A stretch of 64,000 bases of DNA, taken from assembly GCF_037969765.1 (NCBI RefSeq), contig NZ_CP150207.1, positions 3,217,001-3,281,000 on the forward strand, in the 5' to 3' direction. Positions 7,835-16,895 of the stretch are shown here, in pieces. Position 1 is the stretch's first letter, and each line of letters opens with the position of its first letter. The translations under genes and the position numbers were made by a program. This DNA is from Paenibacillus sp. FSL W8-0186 (GTDB lineage: Bacteria; Bacillota; Bacilli; Paenibacillales; Paenibacillaceae). The notes beneath the pieces are model-generated. The model was given only the letters and a program-made list of their open reading frames with translations, had not been told where the DNA came from and searched no databases.

Positions 7835-8917
7835 TCACTGCACAAACGGGAACAACAGCTTCTGATGCTCCGGCCAAAGCATATTGTCCAAATCGATCAG
7901 CTTCGTATCGGTCGGTATCCGATCCTCCAGCTTCTCGCCCCGGGCGGCTTGGACAGCGGCGGCCACGGCCAGGTAACCGTTGTTGAACGGATTCTGGACG
8001 ACCATCGCCTGCACCTTTTCCTCCTGCATCAGCTCCAGCATCTCCGGCGGATTGTCGAAGGTGATCATCTTGACGATTCCGCCGTAACCGAGGTCGCTGA
8101 CCGCCCTTCCGGCCCCAATCGAAGATTCGGCGCTTAAGGAGACCAGCCCGTCTATCCCAGGGTATTTGGCCAGCATCTCCTTCGTAAGCCTGTACGCAAG
8201 CTCTTCATCGGAGCCGCAATATTGAATGTCAACGACCTCGATCCCCGGAAAGCGAGCGACGTAATCCAGGAACCCTTCCTCCCGCTGGTCGGCGTTCCTC
8301 GCCCCTTTCACAAAATTTACGATGCCGACCTGACTGTTCTTTCCGATCAGCTGCACCAGGCGCTCGGCAGCCTTCTGACCCGCTTCGTAGTTATTGGTGC
8401 CCACATACGTTTTGACTTTCGTGGAAGCTACTTCCGAGTCCATAGAAATCACGGGAATATCATAATAGGAGGAACGGTCGGTCACTTGGCCGAGTGCTTC
8501 ATAATCGCTGGCCGACAATATAATGGCGTCTGGACGGCGGGCGATAGATTCCTCCATCAGTGCGATTTGATCCCTGTAGTCGTTCTCGTTGCTAGGCGCC
8601 ATATAATTGAGCTGAACATTATACTCCTTCGCGGCCACCTCGGCTCCCATACGGATCGTTCGCCAATAATCTCCGCGATCCAGCTTGACAATCATGTCGA
8701 TGACCAGCACGTTGCGTTCATGCTGCGGAGTTACAGAGGAGGTGCAGGATACCAGCAGAGCCATCGCAAACAGCAGCGGTACAGTCCGAAATGCCTGCTG
8801 CATGCGGCGGAGTTTGCTGGACGGTATGCCTGAAAGGCCTCGGTGTACGGCCTGATCCAAATCACACCCCTTGCAGTCATCAACTCTGAACGCTTGTTGT
8901 GTCGGCATCCTTCTCAT
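7835..8917 (-). CDS. Sugar-binding lipoprotein, probable sensory partner of the adjacent kinase
   Basis: 360 residues with a Peripla_BP_4/LacI-type sugar-binding fold (ISMDSEVASTKVKTYVGTNN, TFDNPPEML). The start at 8917 overlaps the kinase stop in ATGA and has GAGGAGGGAGAGGGC before it. However, the lipoprotein signal (PLLFAMALLVSC) begins only near residue 46, after a 38-residue hydrophilic extension with a DCKGC motif. An inner ATG at 8803 would give a normal signal but has no binding site. Binding proteins encoded with YesM/YesN pairs and no permease usually present the sugar to the kinase. No transport genes are in its transcript. Confidence 0.8.
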   Translation of the reverse strand: MRRMPTQQAFRVDDCKGCDLDQAVHRGLSGIPSSKLRRMQQAFRTVPLLFAMALLVSCTSSVTPQHERNVLVIDMIVKLDRGDYWRTIRMGAEVAAKEYNVQLNYMAPSNENDYRDQIALMEESIARRPDAIILSASDYEALGQVTDRSSYYDIPVISMDSEVASTKVKTYVGTNNYEAGQKAAERLVQLIGKNSQVGIVNFVKGARNADQREEGFLDYVARFPGIEVVDIQYCGSDEELAYRLTKEMLAKYPGIDGLVSLSAESSIGAGRAVSDLGYGGIVKMITFDNPPEMLELMQEEKVQAMVVQNPFNNGYLAVAAAVQAARGEKLEDRIPTDTKLIDLDNMLWPEHQKLLFPFVQ

Positions 8918-10704
8918 GCCCTCTCCCTCCTCTGTACGCTTTCCGCCTTGACGGCGGGTATCGTAATTGTGACGGCCGTTCCTTCCTCCAGCTCGCTCTC
9001 GAAATGCAGCCCGTAAGCGGAACCATAATACAGGGCGATCCGCTCCTGCACATTCCGTACCCCTACGCCGGACCCGGAGCCGCTCTCGCTCCGCGCAACC
9101 CCTGCCCGTACTTTCGCTAGCCTGTCCGGACTCATTCCTACGCCGTTATCCTTGATTTGCAGCCGCAATTGCTCGTTCTCCAGAGTAACGTAGATCCCGA
9201 TGAAGCCTTCTTCTGCCAGCTGCTCGATACCGTGATGAATTGCATTCTCCACAAGCGGCTGTAAAATCAGCTTCAGTGTCAGGCAATCGAGCGCCGCTTC
9301 CTCGCATTTGATTTCATACCGGAATTTATTCTTGAAGCGGATCGTCTGAATAATTAAATAATTCCGGACATGCTCCAGCTCTTCCTCAACGGAAATGATA
9401 TGGCTCCCTTTGCTCAAGCTGATCCGGAAAAAGCGCGACAACGACGTTATTGTCGTCACAACCTCCTCGTTGCGTCCCATCTCGGCCAGACGGGTAACCG
9501 AGTTCAATGTGTTGTATAGAAAATGCGGATTAATCTGCGATTGCAATACGTCGAGCTCGCTTTTTCGTTTGGCTTCCTGCTCCTCAATGATTTGATCCAT
9601 CAGTTCGCGAATACGCCGCAGCATCAAGTTGAACCGTTTAGACAACTGTTCCACCTCGTATACCCCGCCTACATGAACAGCCGTTCGGAAATTACCTTTC
9701 TCAACCTTTTTGACGGACCGCTCCAACCTGCGGATCGGCTGCGAAATTTTGGCGGAGACGTAAATCGATACGATCAGCACAATTACAATCACGCAGAGCA
9801 GAAACCATACGATAAAATCACGCAGCTCCTGCTTCGTAGTCAAAAACTCCTCCACATAAGCGACCCCGACGATTTTCCATCCGATCGGCTCAACCGTTTG
9901 AATCAGAATAATGCGCTGCTCCCCTTCCGAATCGTCCAGATAGCTTCCGAAGCTGTAATTGAGGACCGGCTCCAGATTCTCATATTTCAGCCCGGCGTAA
10001 ATCAGCTGCTGCTGGGGATGATACACGATATTCCCCGCCGCATCGATGATGTAGACATAGCCCTGTTTGCCCAACATCACGCTTTTACTGAGCTCGTCTA
10101 TCGTTCGGAAATTAACATCGATCACAAGTACGCCTTCATGGAGCTGGTTCCCGTTGTAATACTGAATCACTTTGCTCATCGAAACGACCCACCGGTACTG
10201 CCACTTGAACAAATTTTGAATATGGGGCGGCGTAAACTGCAGCTTTCCCGGATTTTTCTTAGCCATCTCAAACCAGGACTGCTCCGTCAGCTTCGTATTT
10301 TGCCGCATCGGAATGGCTGGCACATTGCGGATGAGCTCCCCTTCCGTCGAGAACAGCGCAATCGAGACGAGATCCTCGCGTGTGCCTAGAATCGTTCCCA
10401 GCTGCTCCTCCAGCTTTGCGTCGCTCCATGTGCTGCCTTCGTTGATTTTCTCCTCCGCAACCTCAAATATATCCTCCATCCCGTTTACGTAGAGCTCCAA
10501 ATTCGCATTGACCTGCTCGATAATTTGATTGAGGTTCAAATACGTGTTCTGTTCCGAAGCTTTGGAGAAGCGGTCAAACAGCATGTAACTGACCAGGACA
10601 ACAACAAACACCGTAATCGAAATAGTTGATAAGGTGATAATCGTCTGGATTTTTCGCAGGTGAAACTGCTTAAGGAACGAGCTTGCATGCCTCAGCCAGT
10701 TCAT
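8914..10704 (-). CDS. Sensor histidine kinase, YesM/LytS type
   Basis: 596 residues. Membrane segments lie at about 20-45 and 290-312 and flank a Cache-like outer sensor domain. A HAMP linker follows (about 313-365), then the His_kinase domain with QINPHFLYNTLNSV (phospho-accepting His near 394) and a C-terminal HATPase with DNGVGM and GVGVRNVQERIALYYG. It overlaps the regulator upstream and the binding protein downstream by ATGA on each side, so all three are made together. It probably senses sugar through the binding lipoprotein and phosphorylates the AraC-type regulator. Confidence 0.92.
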   Translation of the reverse strand: MNWLRHASSFLKQFHLRKIQTIITLSTISITVFVVVLVSYMLFDRFSKASEQNTYLNLNQIIEQVNANLELYVNGMEDIFEVAEEKINEGSTWSDAKLEEQLGTILGTREDLVSIALFSTEGELIRNVPAIPMRQNTKLTEQSWFEMAKKNPGKLQFTPPHIQNLFKWQYRWVVSMSKVIQYYNGNQLHEGVLVIDVNFRTIDELSKSVMLGKQGYVYIIDAAGNIVYHPQQQLIYAGLKYENLEPVLNYSFGSYLDDSEGEQRIILIQTVEPIGWKIVGVAYVEEFLTTKQELRDFIVWFLLCVIVIVLIVSIYVSAKISQPIRRLERSVKKVEKGNFRTAVHVGGVYEVEQLSKRFNLMLRRIRELMDQIIEEQEAKRKSELDVLQSQINPHFLYNTLNSVTRLAEMGRNEEVVTTITSLSRFFRISLSKGSHIISVEEELEHVRNYLIIQTIRFKNKFRYEIKCEEAALDCLTLKLILQPLVENAIHHGIEQLAEEGFIGIYVTLENEQLRLQIKDNGVGMSPDRLAKVRAGVARSESGSGSGVGVRNVQERIALYYGSAYGLHFESELEEGTAVTITIPAVKAESVQRRERA

Positions 10705-12365
10705 GTCCGTCCCATCCCGTTACGGTATTCCTTCGGTGAAATCCCGAATTTTTTACGGAAGCAAAAGCTGAAATAGTTCGGATCGGAGAAGCCTACCCGC
10801 TCGGCGATTTCAAACGCTTTCAATTCTGTGCTTCGCAGTAAATATTGCGCAGCCTCCATACGGACGCCCAGCAAATAGTTCACGAAGGTCATTTTCATTT
10901 CCCGTTTAAATATATTGCTGAAATAACCTGTGCTGATATGCAAATGGCGGCACACTTTGTTAATAGACATATCGCTATCATGGAAGTTGCCCTCTATGTA
11001 TGCCTTCGCCTCGGCCACCAGCTGGCTGTAGCTGGACTGCCGATCCGAAGCGATCGAACTCCTCAGTTTGGCGCAAATGCCGTTAAACCATGTCTTCGCT
11101 TCGCTCGCATGGTTGATTTTCGCGAAATGCCCCAGCAATGCCCCTTCATTTCCGAACAGCTGATCCAAATTGATCCCGGACTCTTTAGCGACCCGAATGA
11201 CCGTCGTCAGCATTTCCAGCAGATGAACCTGAAAATCCTCATAGGACACCTTGCTGTCCACCATGACCGAAAACAGCTCATCCAGTAAATCCTGCAATTC
11301 CAAATCGCTTCCGACCTTCAGGCAGCGGATCAGCTCCTTCTCGCGGGTGTCGTCGTAAATGAACGGAATGCTCTGGCGCGACTCGACGTCATGAATCCAG
11401 ATCACCTTGTTATGCCCGAGGATAAGGCGGTAATCCAGCGCCTGCTGGGCATCCTCGTAGGATATCGTCAGATCACTCAAATTCCGTACAACAGAGCCGC
11501 CCCCTGCCGTAACGCTCAGCTTGAGATAGCGTTCGACGCTGAAGCGGATTTCTTCGAGTATTTCAAGCGTGCGTGCGGAAATATGCTCCTTATCGTTATC
11601 CGGACATATAGTTAACAGTACAACGACATCATGATGAATGAAGGCCCGCCCGTATCGTTCCCGCTCCATGATTTCATCGGCGATATTCAGCACAGCGAAC
11701 AGCTGCAGCTGATTGTCCTTCATGTCCCGCAAGGAAGGGGGTCTAGCGGCCGATGAACCTCCGCTGCCTCCTTCCTCTTCCTCCGGCAATATGAGTGAAT
11801 CGACGCTGATCACCGAAACCATATAGCCGTCCCCGTCCAGATCCAGCTCGTAATTGCGGCTCTTTTCGCGGATTTCCGCATCCGGCAGGCGGCGGGATAC
11901 AAGCGAGGAGAGAAATAAACTTTGCAAAATCGGCAAGCTTTGGCGGTAATGCGCGGTCAAGGATTGGACGTTCTCCCGCTCTGCCAGCTCCTCATCGATA
12001 TTGCGCTTTACTTTTCGCAGCACCTCGGCCAATTCTCCGGAGGAAAACGGCTTTAGGAGGTATTCGTCGATTTGCAGGCGGATCGCCTGCTGAGCATACT
12101 CAAACTCCTCAAAACCGGTCAGGATGATGATTTTAGTCGAAGGATAGTGGGTTCTGATCCAGTCGGACAGCTGCAGGCCGCTCATGAACGGCATTTGAAT
12201 GTCGGTGACAACGACATCAGGGACGTGTTTCTCGATGAGCTCAGCCGCTTCCTTCCCGTTCTCCGCCGTATCCATGACCATGAAGCCCAGGCCCGCCCAA
12301 TCGATCTGCTCGGCCAGCCCTTCCCGCACATCCGCTTCATCGTCCGCCAATATTAACTTATACAT
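10701..12365 (-). CDS. Response regulator with AraC-type DNA-binding domain (YesN type)
   Basis: 554 residues from the ATG at 12365, which follows GAAGGGTGATTTCC. The open frame reaches 54 codons further up, but that part has no binding site and no homology to receivers. The receiver domain begins at MYKLILADDEADVREGL, with the phospho-accepting Asp in VVVTDIQMPFMSG and the Lys in YLLKPFSSGE. A long middle region of unknown fold follows, then an AraC pair of helix-turn-helix motifs (MSINKVCRHLHISTGYFS and FEIAERVGFSDPNYFSFCF). It is first in the sensor operon; the nearby mglBAC genes are the likely target. Confidence 0.92.
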   Translation of the reverse strand: MYKLILADDEADVREGLAEQIDWAGLGFMVMDTAENGKEAAELIEKHVPDVVVTDIQMPFMSGLQLSDWIRTHYPSTKIIILTGFEEFEYAQQAIRLQIDEYLLKPFSSGELAEVLRKVKRNIDEELAERENVQSLTAHYRQSLPILQSLFLSSLVSRRLPDAEIREKSRNYELDLDGDGYMVSVISVDSLILPEEEEGGSGGSSAARPPSLRDMKDNQLQLFAVLNIADEIMERERYGRAFIHHDVVVLLTICPDNDKEHISARTLEILEEIRFSVERYLKLSVTAGGGSVVRNLSDLTISYEDAQQALDYRLILGHNKVIWIHDVESRQSIPFIYDDTREKELIRCLKVGSDLELQDLLDELFSVMVDSKVSYEDFQVHLLEMLTTVIRVAKESGINLDQLFGNEGALLGHFAKINHASEAKTWFNGICAKLRSSIASDRQSSYSQLVAEAKAYIEGNFHDSDMSINKVCRHLHISTGYFSNIFKREMKMTFVNYLLGVRMEAAQYLLRSTELKAFEIAERVGFSDPNYFSFCFRKKFGISPKEYRNGMGRT

Positions 12366-12590
12366 GGAAATCACCCTTCTATTTGGAACAATATAAAACG
12401 ATGTATGTATTCCTAGATTTCCACCCGATTTTATAATATCGCCCACCAAATGTAAACTATAGGGCCACGACCATAGTCTAGTATTATTTGCGGCTTTAGA
12501 CGGTTTTGCTATTCCCCCAATTGGCATACCATGGTAATATCAATTATTGGTAGTACATAACCTATAAATTTTAATGGCGGTTGAAAAAAT

Positions 12591-13175
12591 ATGAACAATG
12601 ATACACAAATTTATATTCTGCTGAGCAATCCGCGGACCATCGTCACGAAATTAATCGGTTTGTACACTAGAGCGAAATACAACCATGCTTCGATTGCATT
12701 TGATTCCGAACTTCGCGAAGTGTACAGCTTCGGCCGCAAGCATCCGCTTATTCCCGTGTTCGGCGGATTCGTTAAGGAGAACATTCACTCCGGCGTTTTC
12801 GAGAAAGCGACATGCGCTGTCTACAGCTGCCGCGTTAATAAAACTACATACGAAAGAATGCGCAGCTACGTCCGGCAATTCGAAGAGAACGACGAGCTTT
12901 ACAGCTATAATTTCCTCGGCATCCTCGGCATTATCCTCAATATGGAGCTCGGTGGAGAGAACTCCTATTTTTGCTCCCAATTCGTCAGCGCTGTCTTTCA
13001 GCAAGGCGGTGTACATCTCGTAAATAAGTCAGCTGCTCTCACAACTCCCGCTGATTTGGAATCCTGCTCACATCTCGAGCTCATATTCCGCGGGAGATTG
13101 GATACGTACCGTCAGCTATGCCGGTATCGTCGAAGCAGTAATGTCCAGCAGCAGCAGCCATCCTTCGTCATGTAG
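12591..13175 (+). CDS. Permuted papain-like (NlpC/P60 superfamily) protein, cytosolic
   Basis: 194 residues, no signal peptide. The N-terminal half carries YNHASIAFD, with the candidate catalytic His, and the C-terminal half carries SYFCSQFVSAVFQ, with the candidate catalytic Cys. His before Cys is the circularly permuted order of the YiiX/LRAT-like branch of the NlpC/P60 superfamily. Such proteins act on amides, thioesters or lipids; the substrate here is unknown. It is alone on the plus strand, between the sensor operon and a bidirectional terminator. The binding site before its ATG is weak (GGCGG). Confidence 0.75.
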   Translation: MNNDTQIYILLSNPRTIVTKLIGLYTRAKYNHASIAFDSELREVYSFGRKHPLIPVFGGFVKENIHSGVFEKATCAVYSCRVNKTTYERMRSYVRQFEENDELYSYNFLGILGIILNMELGGENSYFCSQFVSAVFQQGGVHLVNKSAALTTPADLESCSHLELIFRGRLDTYRQLCRYRRSSNVQQQQPSFVM

Positions 13176-13210
13176 CAGCTCCGCGCATCGCTTCGCCCCA
13201 CAATTTGAAT

Positions 13211-13255
13211 GAAACAGTAAAGAACCTCGCCTAAGGCGAGGTTCTTTACTGTTTC
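13211..13255. terminator. Perfect palindromic terminator, bidirectional
   Basis: Arms 13211-13231 and 13235-13255 are perfect 21-base inverted repeats with a three-base loop. It lies between convergent genes (permuted papain gene on plus, GNAT gene on minus) and can serve both. Confidence 0.8.
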
Positions 13256-13294
13256 TGCTATATTCTTGGGATCGATATCTAGCGCCTCTATCGC

Positions 13295-13753
13295 TTAGGT
13301 ATCTAAAGATTTGCTTAGACGGTAGCCTCGGCAAATAAAGCCCACATGCTCATAAAAGGTCTTCGCCAGCATATGGCGCTCTCCGCCCGCAGACAATACC
13401 AGCTGCAGGCTTCCCTGCTCCTTAGCCCAAGCTTCAGCCGCCTCCACGAGCTGACGGCCGATTCCGGTGCCCCGGTGCTGCTCATCCACGACCATTGCCG
13501 TAATCTGCGTTACTGGATTGCTCATGTCATGCGTCTGATGCTGTTTCAAAAAGGTTGTACCCACAAGCTTGCCATCCAACTCGGCGACGAAACTGCATAA
13601 GAGCGGATGCTCCTCCAACATGCTAAGGCGCTCCTTAAGCACGCTTGGCGTCGTCGGATATTTCAGCTGGCGCATTAAGGGCAGCATCTGATCCACGTCC
13701 CCGGAACAACTTCTGCGAATGACTAAAGCCGGTGCCAACACCATACTACTCAT
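13295..13753 (-). CDS. GNAT-family N-acetyltransferase
   Basis: 152 residues. The acetyl-CoA-binding motif A is visible as ITAMVVDEQHRGTGIGRQLV, followed by the motif B region ending in FYEHVGFICRGYRLSK. The N-terminal part (VIRRSCSGDVDQMLPLMRQL) fits motif C/D. The start at 13753 overlaps the end of purT by 8 bases and is preceded by AAAGGTGG; a second ATG three codons on is possible. The substrate is unknown, and coupling with purT does not by itself define it. Confidence 0.85.
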   Translation of the reverse strand: MSSMVLAPALVIRRSCSGDVDQMLPLMRQLKYPTTPSVLKERLSMLEEHPLLCSFVAELDGKLVGTTFLKQHQTHDMSNPVTQITAMVVDEQHRGTGIGRQLVEAAEAWAKEQGSLQLVLSAGGERHMLAKTFYEHVGFICRGYRLSKSLDT

Positions 13754-14930
13754 TGACCTTTACCACCTTTAATGAGCTAGCCGCTTGTTTAGCGCGGCTG
13801 CGAGCTGTTTCAACATTTTCTGCTCCACTGAGAGCAACGGCCATCCGTCTTCCCTGCTTGCTAAGCGGCTTGCCAAATACGCGGACTTGCGTCCTTGGCA
13901 CGCTCAGCGCTTCCTCCATGCCGGTGATCGCGAAGGCTTCTCCTTCCAGATCGCTCTTGAGCGTCGCGGAAGCTCCGGGCGTCAGCAATTCGACGGAAGG
14001 AATCGGAAAGCCCAGAATGGCCCGCACATGCAGGGCAAACTCTGATAAATCCTGGGTAACCATCGTCACCATCCCGGTATCATGCGGCCTCGGAGATACT
14101 TCGCTAAATATCGCCCGGTCGTCCGTCAGGAACAATTCGACACCGAACACGCCATAGCCGCCCAGAGCATCCGTAACTTTACGGGCGATCTCCTGCGCTT
14201 CGGCCAGCAGCGCTGCGCTCATAGCATGAGGCTGCCACGATTCGACGTAATCCCCATCCTCCTGAACGTGCCCGATTGGAGGGCAGAACACCGTTCCGGA
14301 GGAAGTCCGAACCGTCAACAATGTAATCTCGCTAGTAAAAGGGATAAAAGCTTCAACAATAACCCGCGTTTGCTTCGCGCGGGCGCCATCCAGCGCAGTC
14401 TGCCAGCAATGCGGCACGTCGCCAGGCTCCCGGCATACGCTCTGGCCTTTGCCGGATGAGCTCATTAGCGGCTTAACAACACATGGATAGCCAACCTCGG
14501 CAGCGGCCGCTTCCAGTTCCTCCAGACTGCTGGCGAACCGGTAATCCGCCGTCGGCAGACCCAGCTCTTCCGCAGCAAGCCGCCGAATGCCTTCCCGGTC
14601 CATCGTCAGCCTTGCCGCTGCAGCGGTCGGAATGACCTTATAGCCTTCGCGCTCCAGCTCGACAAGAACATCCGTCGCAATGGCTTCGATTTCTGGAACA
14701 ATAAGATCCGGCGAGACGCTGGTAATCAAAGACCGCAGCGCCGCGCCGTCCAGCATATCCATGACATGGGACTCATGTGCGACTCCCATTGCGGGCGCGT
14801 GCTCGTAACGGTCGACAGCGATGCATCTGACGCCGAGCCGCTGAGCTTCGATGACTACTTCTTTGCCCAATTCCCCACTGCCAAGCAGCATAATGCTCTT
14901 GGCATGCTCTGATTGAGGAGCACCCCACAT
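13746..14930 (-). CDS. purT: Formate-dependent phosphoribosylglycinamide formyltransferase 2
   Basis: 394 residues. An ATP-grasp enzyme that makes formyl-GAR from GAR, formate and ATP in purine synthesis, without folate. Sequence marks: IMLLGSGELGKEVVIEAQRLGV at the N-terminus, AVDRYEHAPAMGVAHESHVM, the ATP-grasp loop SSGKGQSVCR near 155, and EVSPRPHDTGMVTM with the metal-binding Glu. Length and motifs fit PurT, not PurK. No purine riboswitch is visible in the 113 bases upstream. It is followed by an overlapping GNAT gene. Confidence 0.95.
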   Translation of the reverse strand: MWGAPQSEHAKSIMLLGSGELGKEVVIEAQRLGVRCIAVDRYEHAPAMGVAHESHVMDMLDGAALRSLITSVSPDLIVPEIEAIATDVLVELEREGYKVIPTAAAARLTMDREGIRRLAAEELGLPTADYRFASSLEELEAAAAEVGYPCVVKPLMSSSGKGQSVCREPGDVPHCWQTALDGARAKQTRVIVEAFIPFTSEITLLTVRTSSGTVFCPPIGHVQEDGDYVESWQPHAMSAALLAEAQEIARKVTDALGGYGVFGVELFLTDDRAIFSEVSPRPHDTGMVTMVTQDLSEFALHVRAILGFPIPSVELLTPGASATLKSDLEGEAFAITGMEEALSVPRTQVRVFGKPLSKQGRRMAVALSGAENVETARSRAKQAASSLKVVKVNE

Positions 14931-15043
14931 GACTTCAGATATCCCCCTTGAATGATGAGTTAATTCGTCTTCATCTATTTTCGGGTTTTATGAGAAATAA
15001 AGCAATAGTTCGACATTAAAATGTGATTAAAATCTTCAGAAAA

Positions 15044-16894
15044 CTACAAAAAACGAAACTGGGCTTCGACAAGTCCGCTGTAAATTCCCTTTTGTTCCAT
15101 TAATTGCTGATGAGAACCCTGCTCCTTGATCTCCCCGTGATCCAAGACGACGATATTATCGGCATTGCGGATCGTCGACAACCGGTGAGCAACGATAAAG
15201 GAGGTTCTCCCTTTCAGCAGCACCTTTAGCGCATCCTGGATTTTCAGCTCGGTCTCCGTATCGATGCTTGCCGTCGCTTCATCGAGAATCAGAATACGGG
15301 GGTTGGCCAACAGCGCCCGTGCGAACGACAGCAGCTGGCGCTGCCCCATTGACAAGGCATTTCCGCGTTCCTCCACCTCGGTATCATAGCCCCCCGGAAG
15401 CTTCATGATGAAATCATGCGCATCCACCGCTTTTGCCGCCGCTTCGACTTCTTCATCGGTCGCATCGAGGCGTCCGAAGCGAATATTATCGCGAATGCTG
15501 CCGGAGAAAATAAATGTATCCTGAAGCACGATTCCGATTTGGCTTCTGAGGCTTTGAACAGTAACGTCCCTAATATCGTGGCCATCGATGCACACCGAAC
15601 CTTCTGTCGTATCGTAGAACCGGCTGAGCAGGTTGATAATCGTACTTTTTCCTGAGCCAGTATGTCCGACAAGAGCTATCGATTGGCCCGAACACACATT
15701 TAAGGAAATTCCTTTCAGTGCTTGACGGCCCTTCTCATATTCAAATATGACGTTCTTGAACTCAATATTCCCTTCGATCGGCGGAAGCGGCTTCGCTCCC
15801 GGCTTATCCGCAATACTCGGCTCCTCATCGATAAATTCGAAGATGCGTTCGGAGGATGCCATGGCGACGAGCAGCTGATTATACATCATGCCAAGCCGGT
15901 TGATCGGATCCCAGAAGTTCCCTACATAGTTGCTGAACGCCACCAGCAGCCCGATGGTCAGCTGTCCTGACTGGATCATGTACGCCCCGAGCATAAACAA
16001 GATGAACGTTCCCAGTCCGCCGGTGATTTCAATTATAGGGCCGAACATCTGGTTCATCGCCGACGCCTTATCCCATGACTTCTTGCTGTCCATGTTCATC
16101 ATATCGAAGTAGCGCATGTTCTCTTGCTCCTGCGTGTACGCCTGAGTAACACGAATACCCTGAATCGATTCGTTCAGATGGGAATTGATCCGGGAATTTC
16201 GCATCCGCACCTCCTGCCAGGCAATCCGGATTTTCTGCCTTAGCTTCGTCGATACGAAGAACATGATCGGTACGGTGATCATGACCGCCAGCCCGAGCTG
16301 CCAGTTGATCAGCAGCAGAATGACGACGATCCCCGCCAGCTGCACGCAGTCAATCATCAGGTTGACCACGCCGTTCGTAAACAGATCCTGCAGCGAGTTC
16401 ACATCGTTCGTAACCCGAACGAGTACGGAGCCCGCCGGCCGCTTGTCAAAGAAATTGAACGATAGCTTCTGAATATGCTTGAACAGATCCGAGCGCAAAT
16501 CGTAAATGACTCTCTGCCCGATAATATTCGTATATTTAATACGCAGCTTGCTGGATATCCACTGCACGATATATAACGCAACGATGATTCCGGTCAGAAT
16601 ATAGAGCAGTTTTAGACTTGGGCTCCCGGCTTCCGGGGCGATCGCTTTATCGATCGCAATACTCGTCAAATACGGTACGGTGAGCTTGGTGATCGTTCCC
16701 AGCACCGTCATCAGCAGCACGAGCGGCAGCATCTGCCTCGCATAAGGCTTCATGTAAGCGAACAAGCGCCTGAACTGCTTCCAGTCAAATGCTTTGTCGA
16801 TCAGTTCGTCGTCCTGATAGACGAAGCGATCCTCGATCCGCGTCTTCTGTTTCTTTCCTTTGAACGCCTGATTGCTGCGGGTTTCCGTATGCAC
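15044..16894 (-). CDS. bmrD: Heterodimeric ABC multidrug exporter subunit, BmrD-like
   Basis: 616 residues: six membrane helices followed by a nucleotide-binding domain from about 375. Walker A GHTGSGKSTI and Walker B ILILDEATASID keep the catalytic Glu, but the signature is LSMGQ instead of LSGGQ. The N-terminal extension before the first helix is about 45 residues, as usual for the BmrD/YheH side. It starts with GTG, one base after the partner gene's stop codon, with AAGGTGATGTAGC before it. With its partner it should form one full and one degenerate ATP site and export drugs or lipids. Confidence 0.88.
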   Translation of the reverse strand: MHTETRSNQAFKGKKQKTRIEDRFVYQDDELIDKAFDWKQFRRLFAYMKPYARQMLPLVLLMTVLGTITKLTVPYLTSIAIDKAIAPEAGSPSLKLLYILTGIIVALYIVQWISSKLRIKYTNIIGQRVIYDLRSDLFKHIQKLSFNFFDKRPAGSVLVRVTNDVNSLQDLFTNGVVNLMIDCVQLAGIVVILLLINWQLGLAVMITVPIMFFVSTKLRQKIRIAWQEVRMRNSRINSHLNESIQGIRVTQAYTQEQENMRYFDMMNMDSKKSWDKASAMNQMFGPIIEITGGLGTFILFMLGAYMIQSGQLTIGLLVAFSNYVGNFWDPINRLGMMYNQLLVAMASSERIFEFIDEEPSIADKPGAKPLPPIEGNIEFKNVIFEYEKGRQALKGISLNVCSGQSIALVGHTGSGKSTIINLLSRFYDTTEGSVCIDGHDIRDVTVQSLRSQIGIVLQDTFIFSGSIRDNIRFGRLDATDEEVEAAAKAVDAHDFIMKLPGGYDTEVEERGNALSMGQRQLLSFARALLANPRILILDEATASIDTETELKIQDALKVLLKGRTSFIVAHRLSTIRNADNIVVLDHGEIKEQGSHQQLMEQKGIYSGLVEAQFRFL

Positions 16895-16895
16895 G

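Noticed and set aside
12366..12527. N-terminal extension of the AraC-type regulator
   Set aside because: The receiver starts at the ATG 12365 with a good binding site; the upstream codons are promoter region.
14931..15043. Purine riboswitch before purT
   Set aside because: No conserved core or terminator-antiterminator pair could be found.
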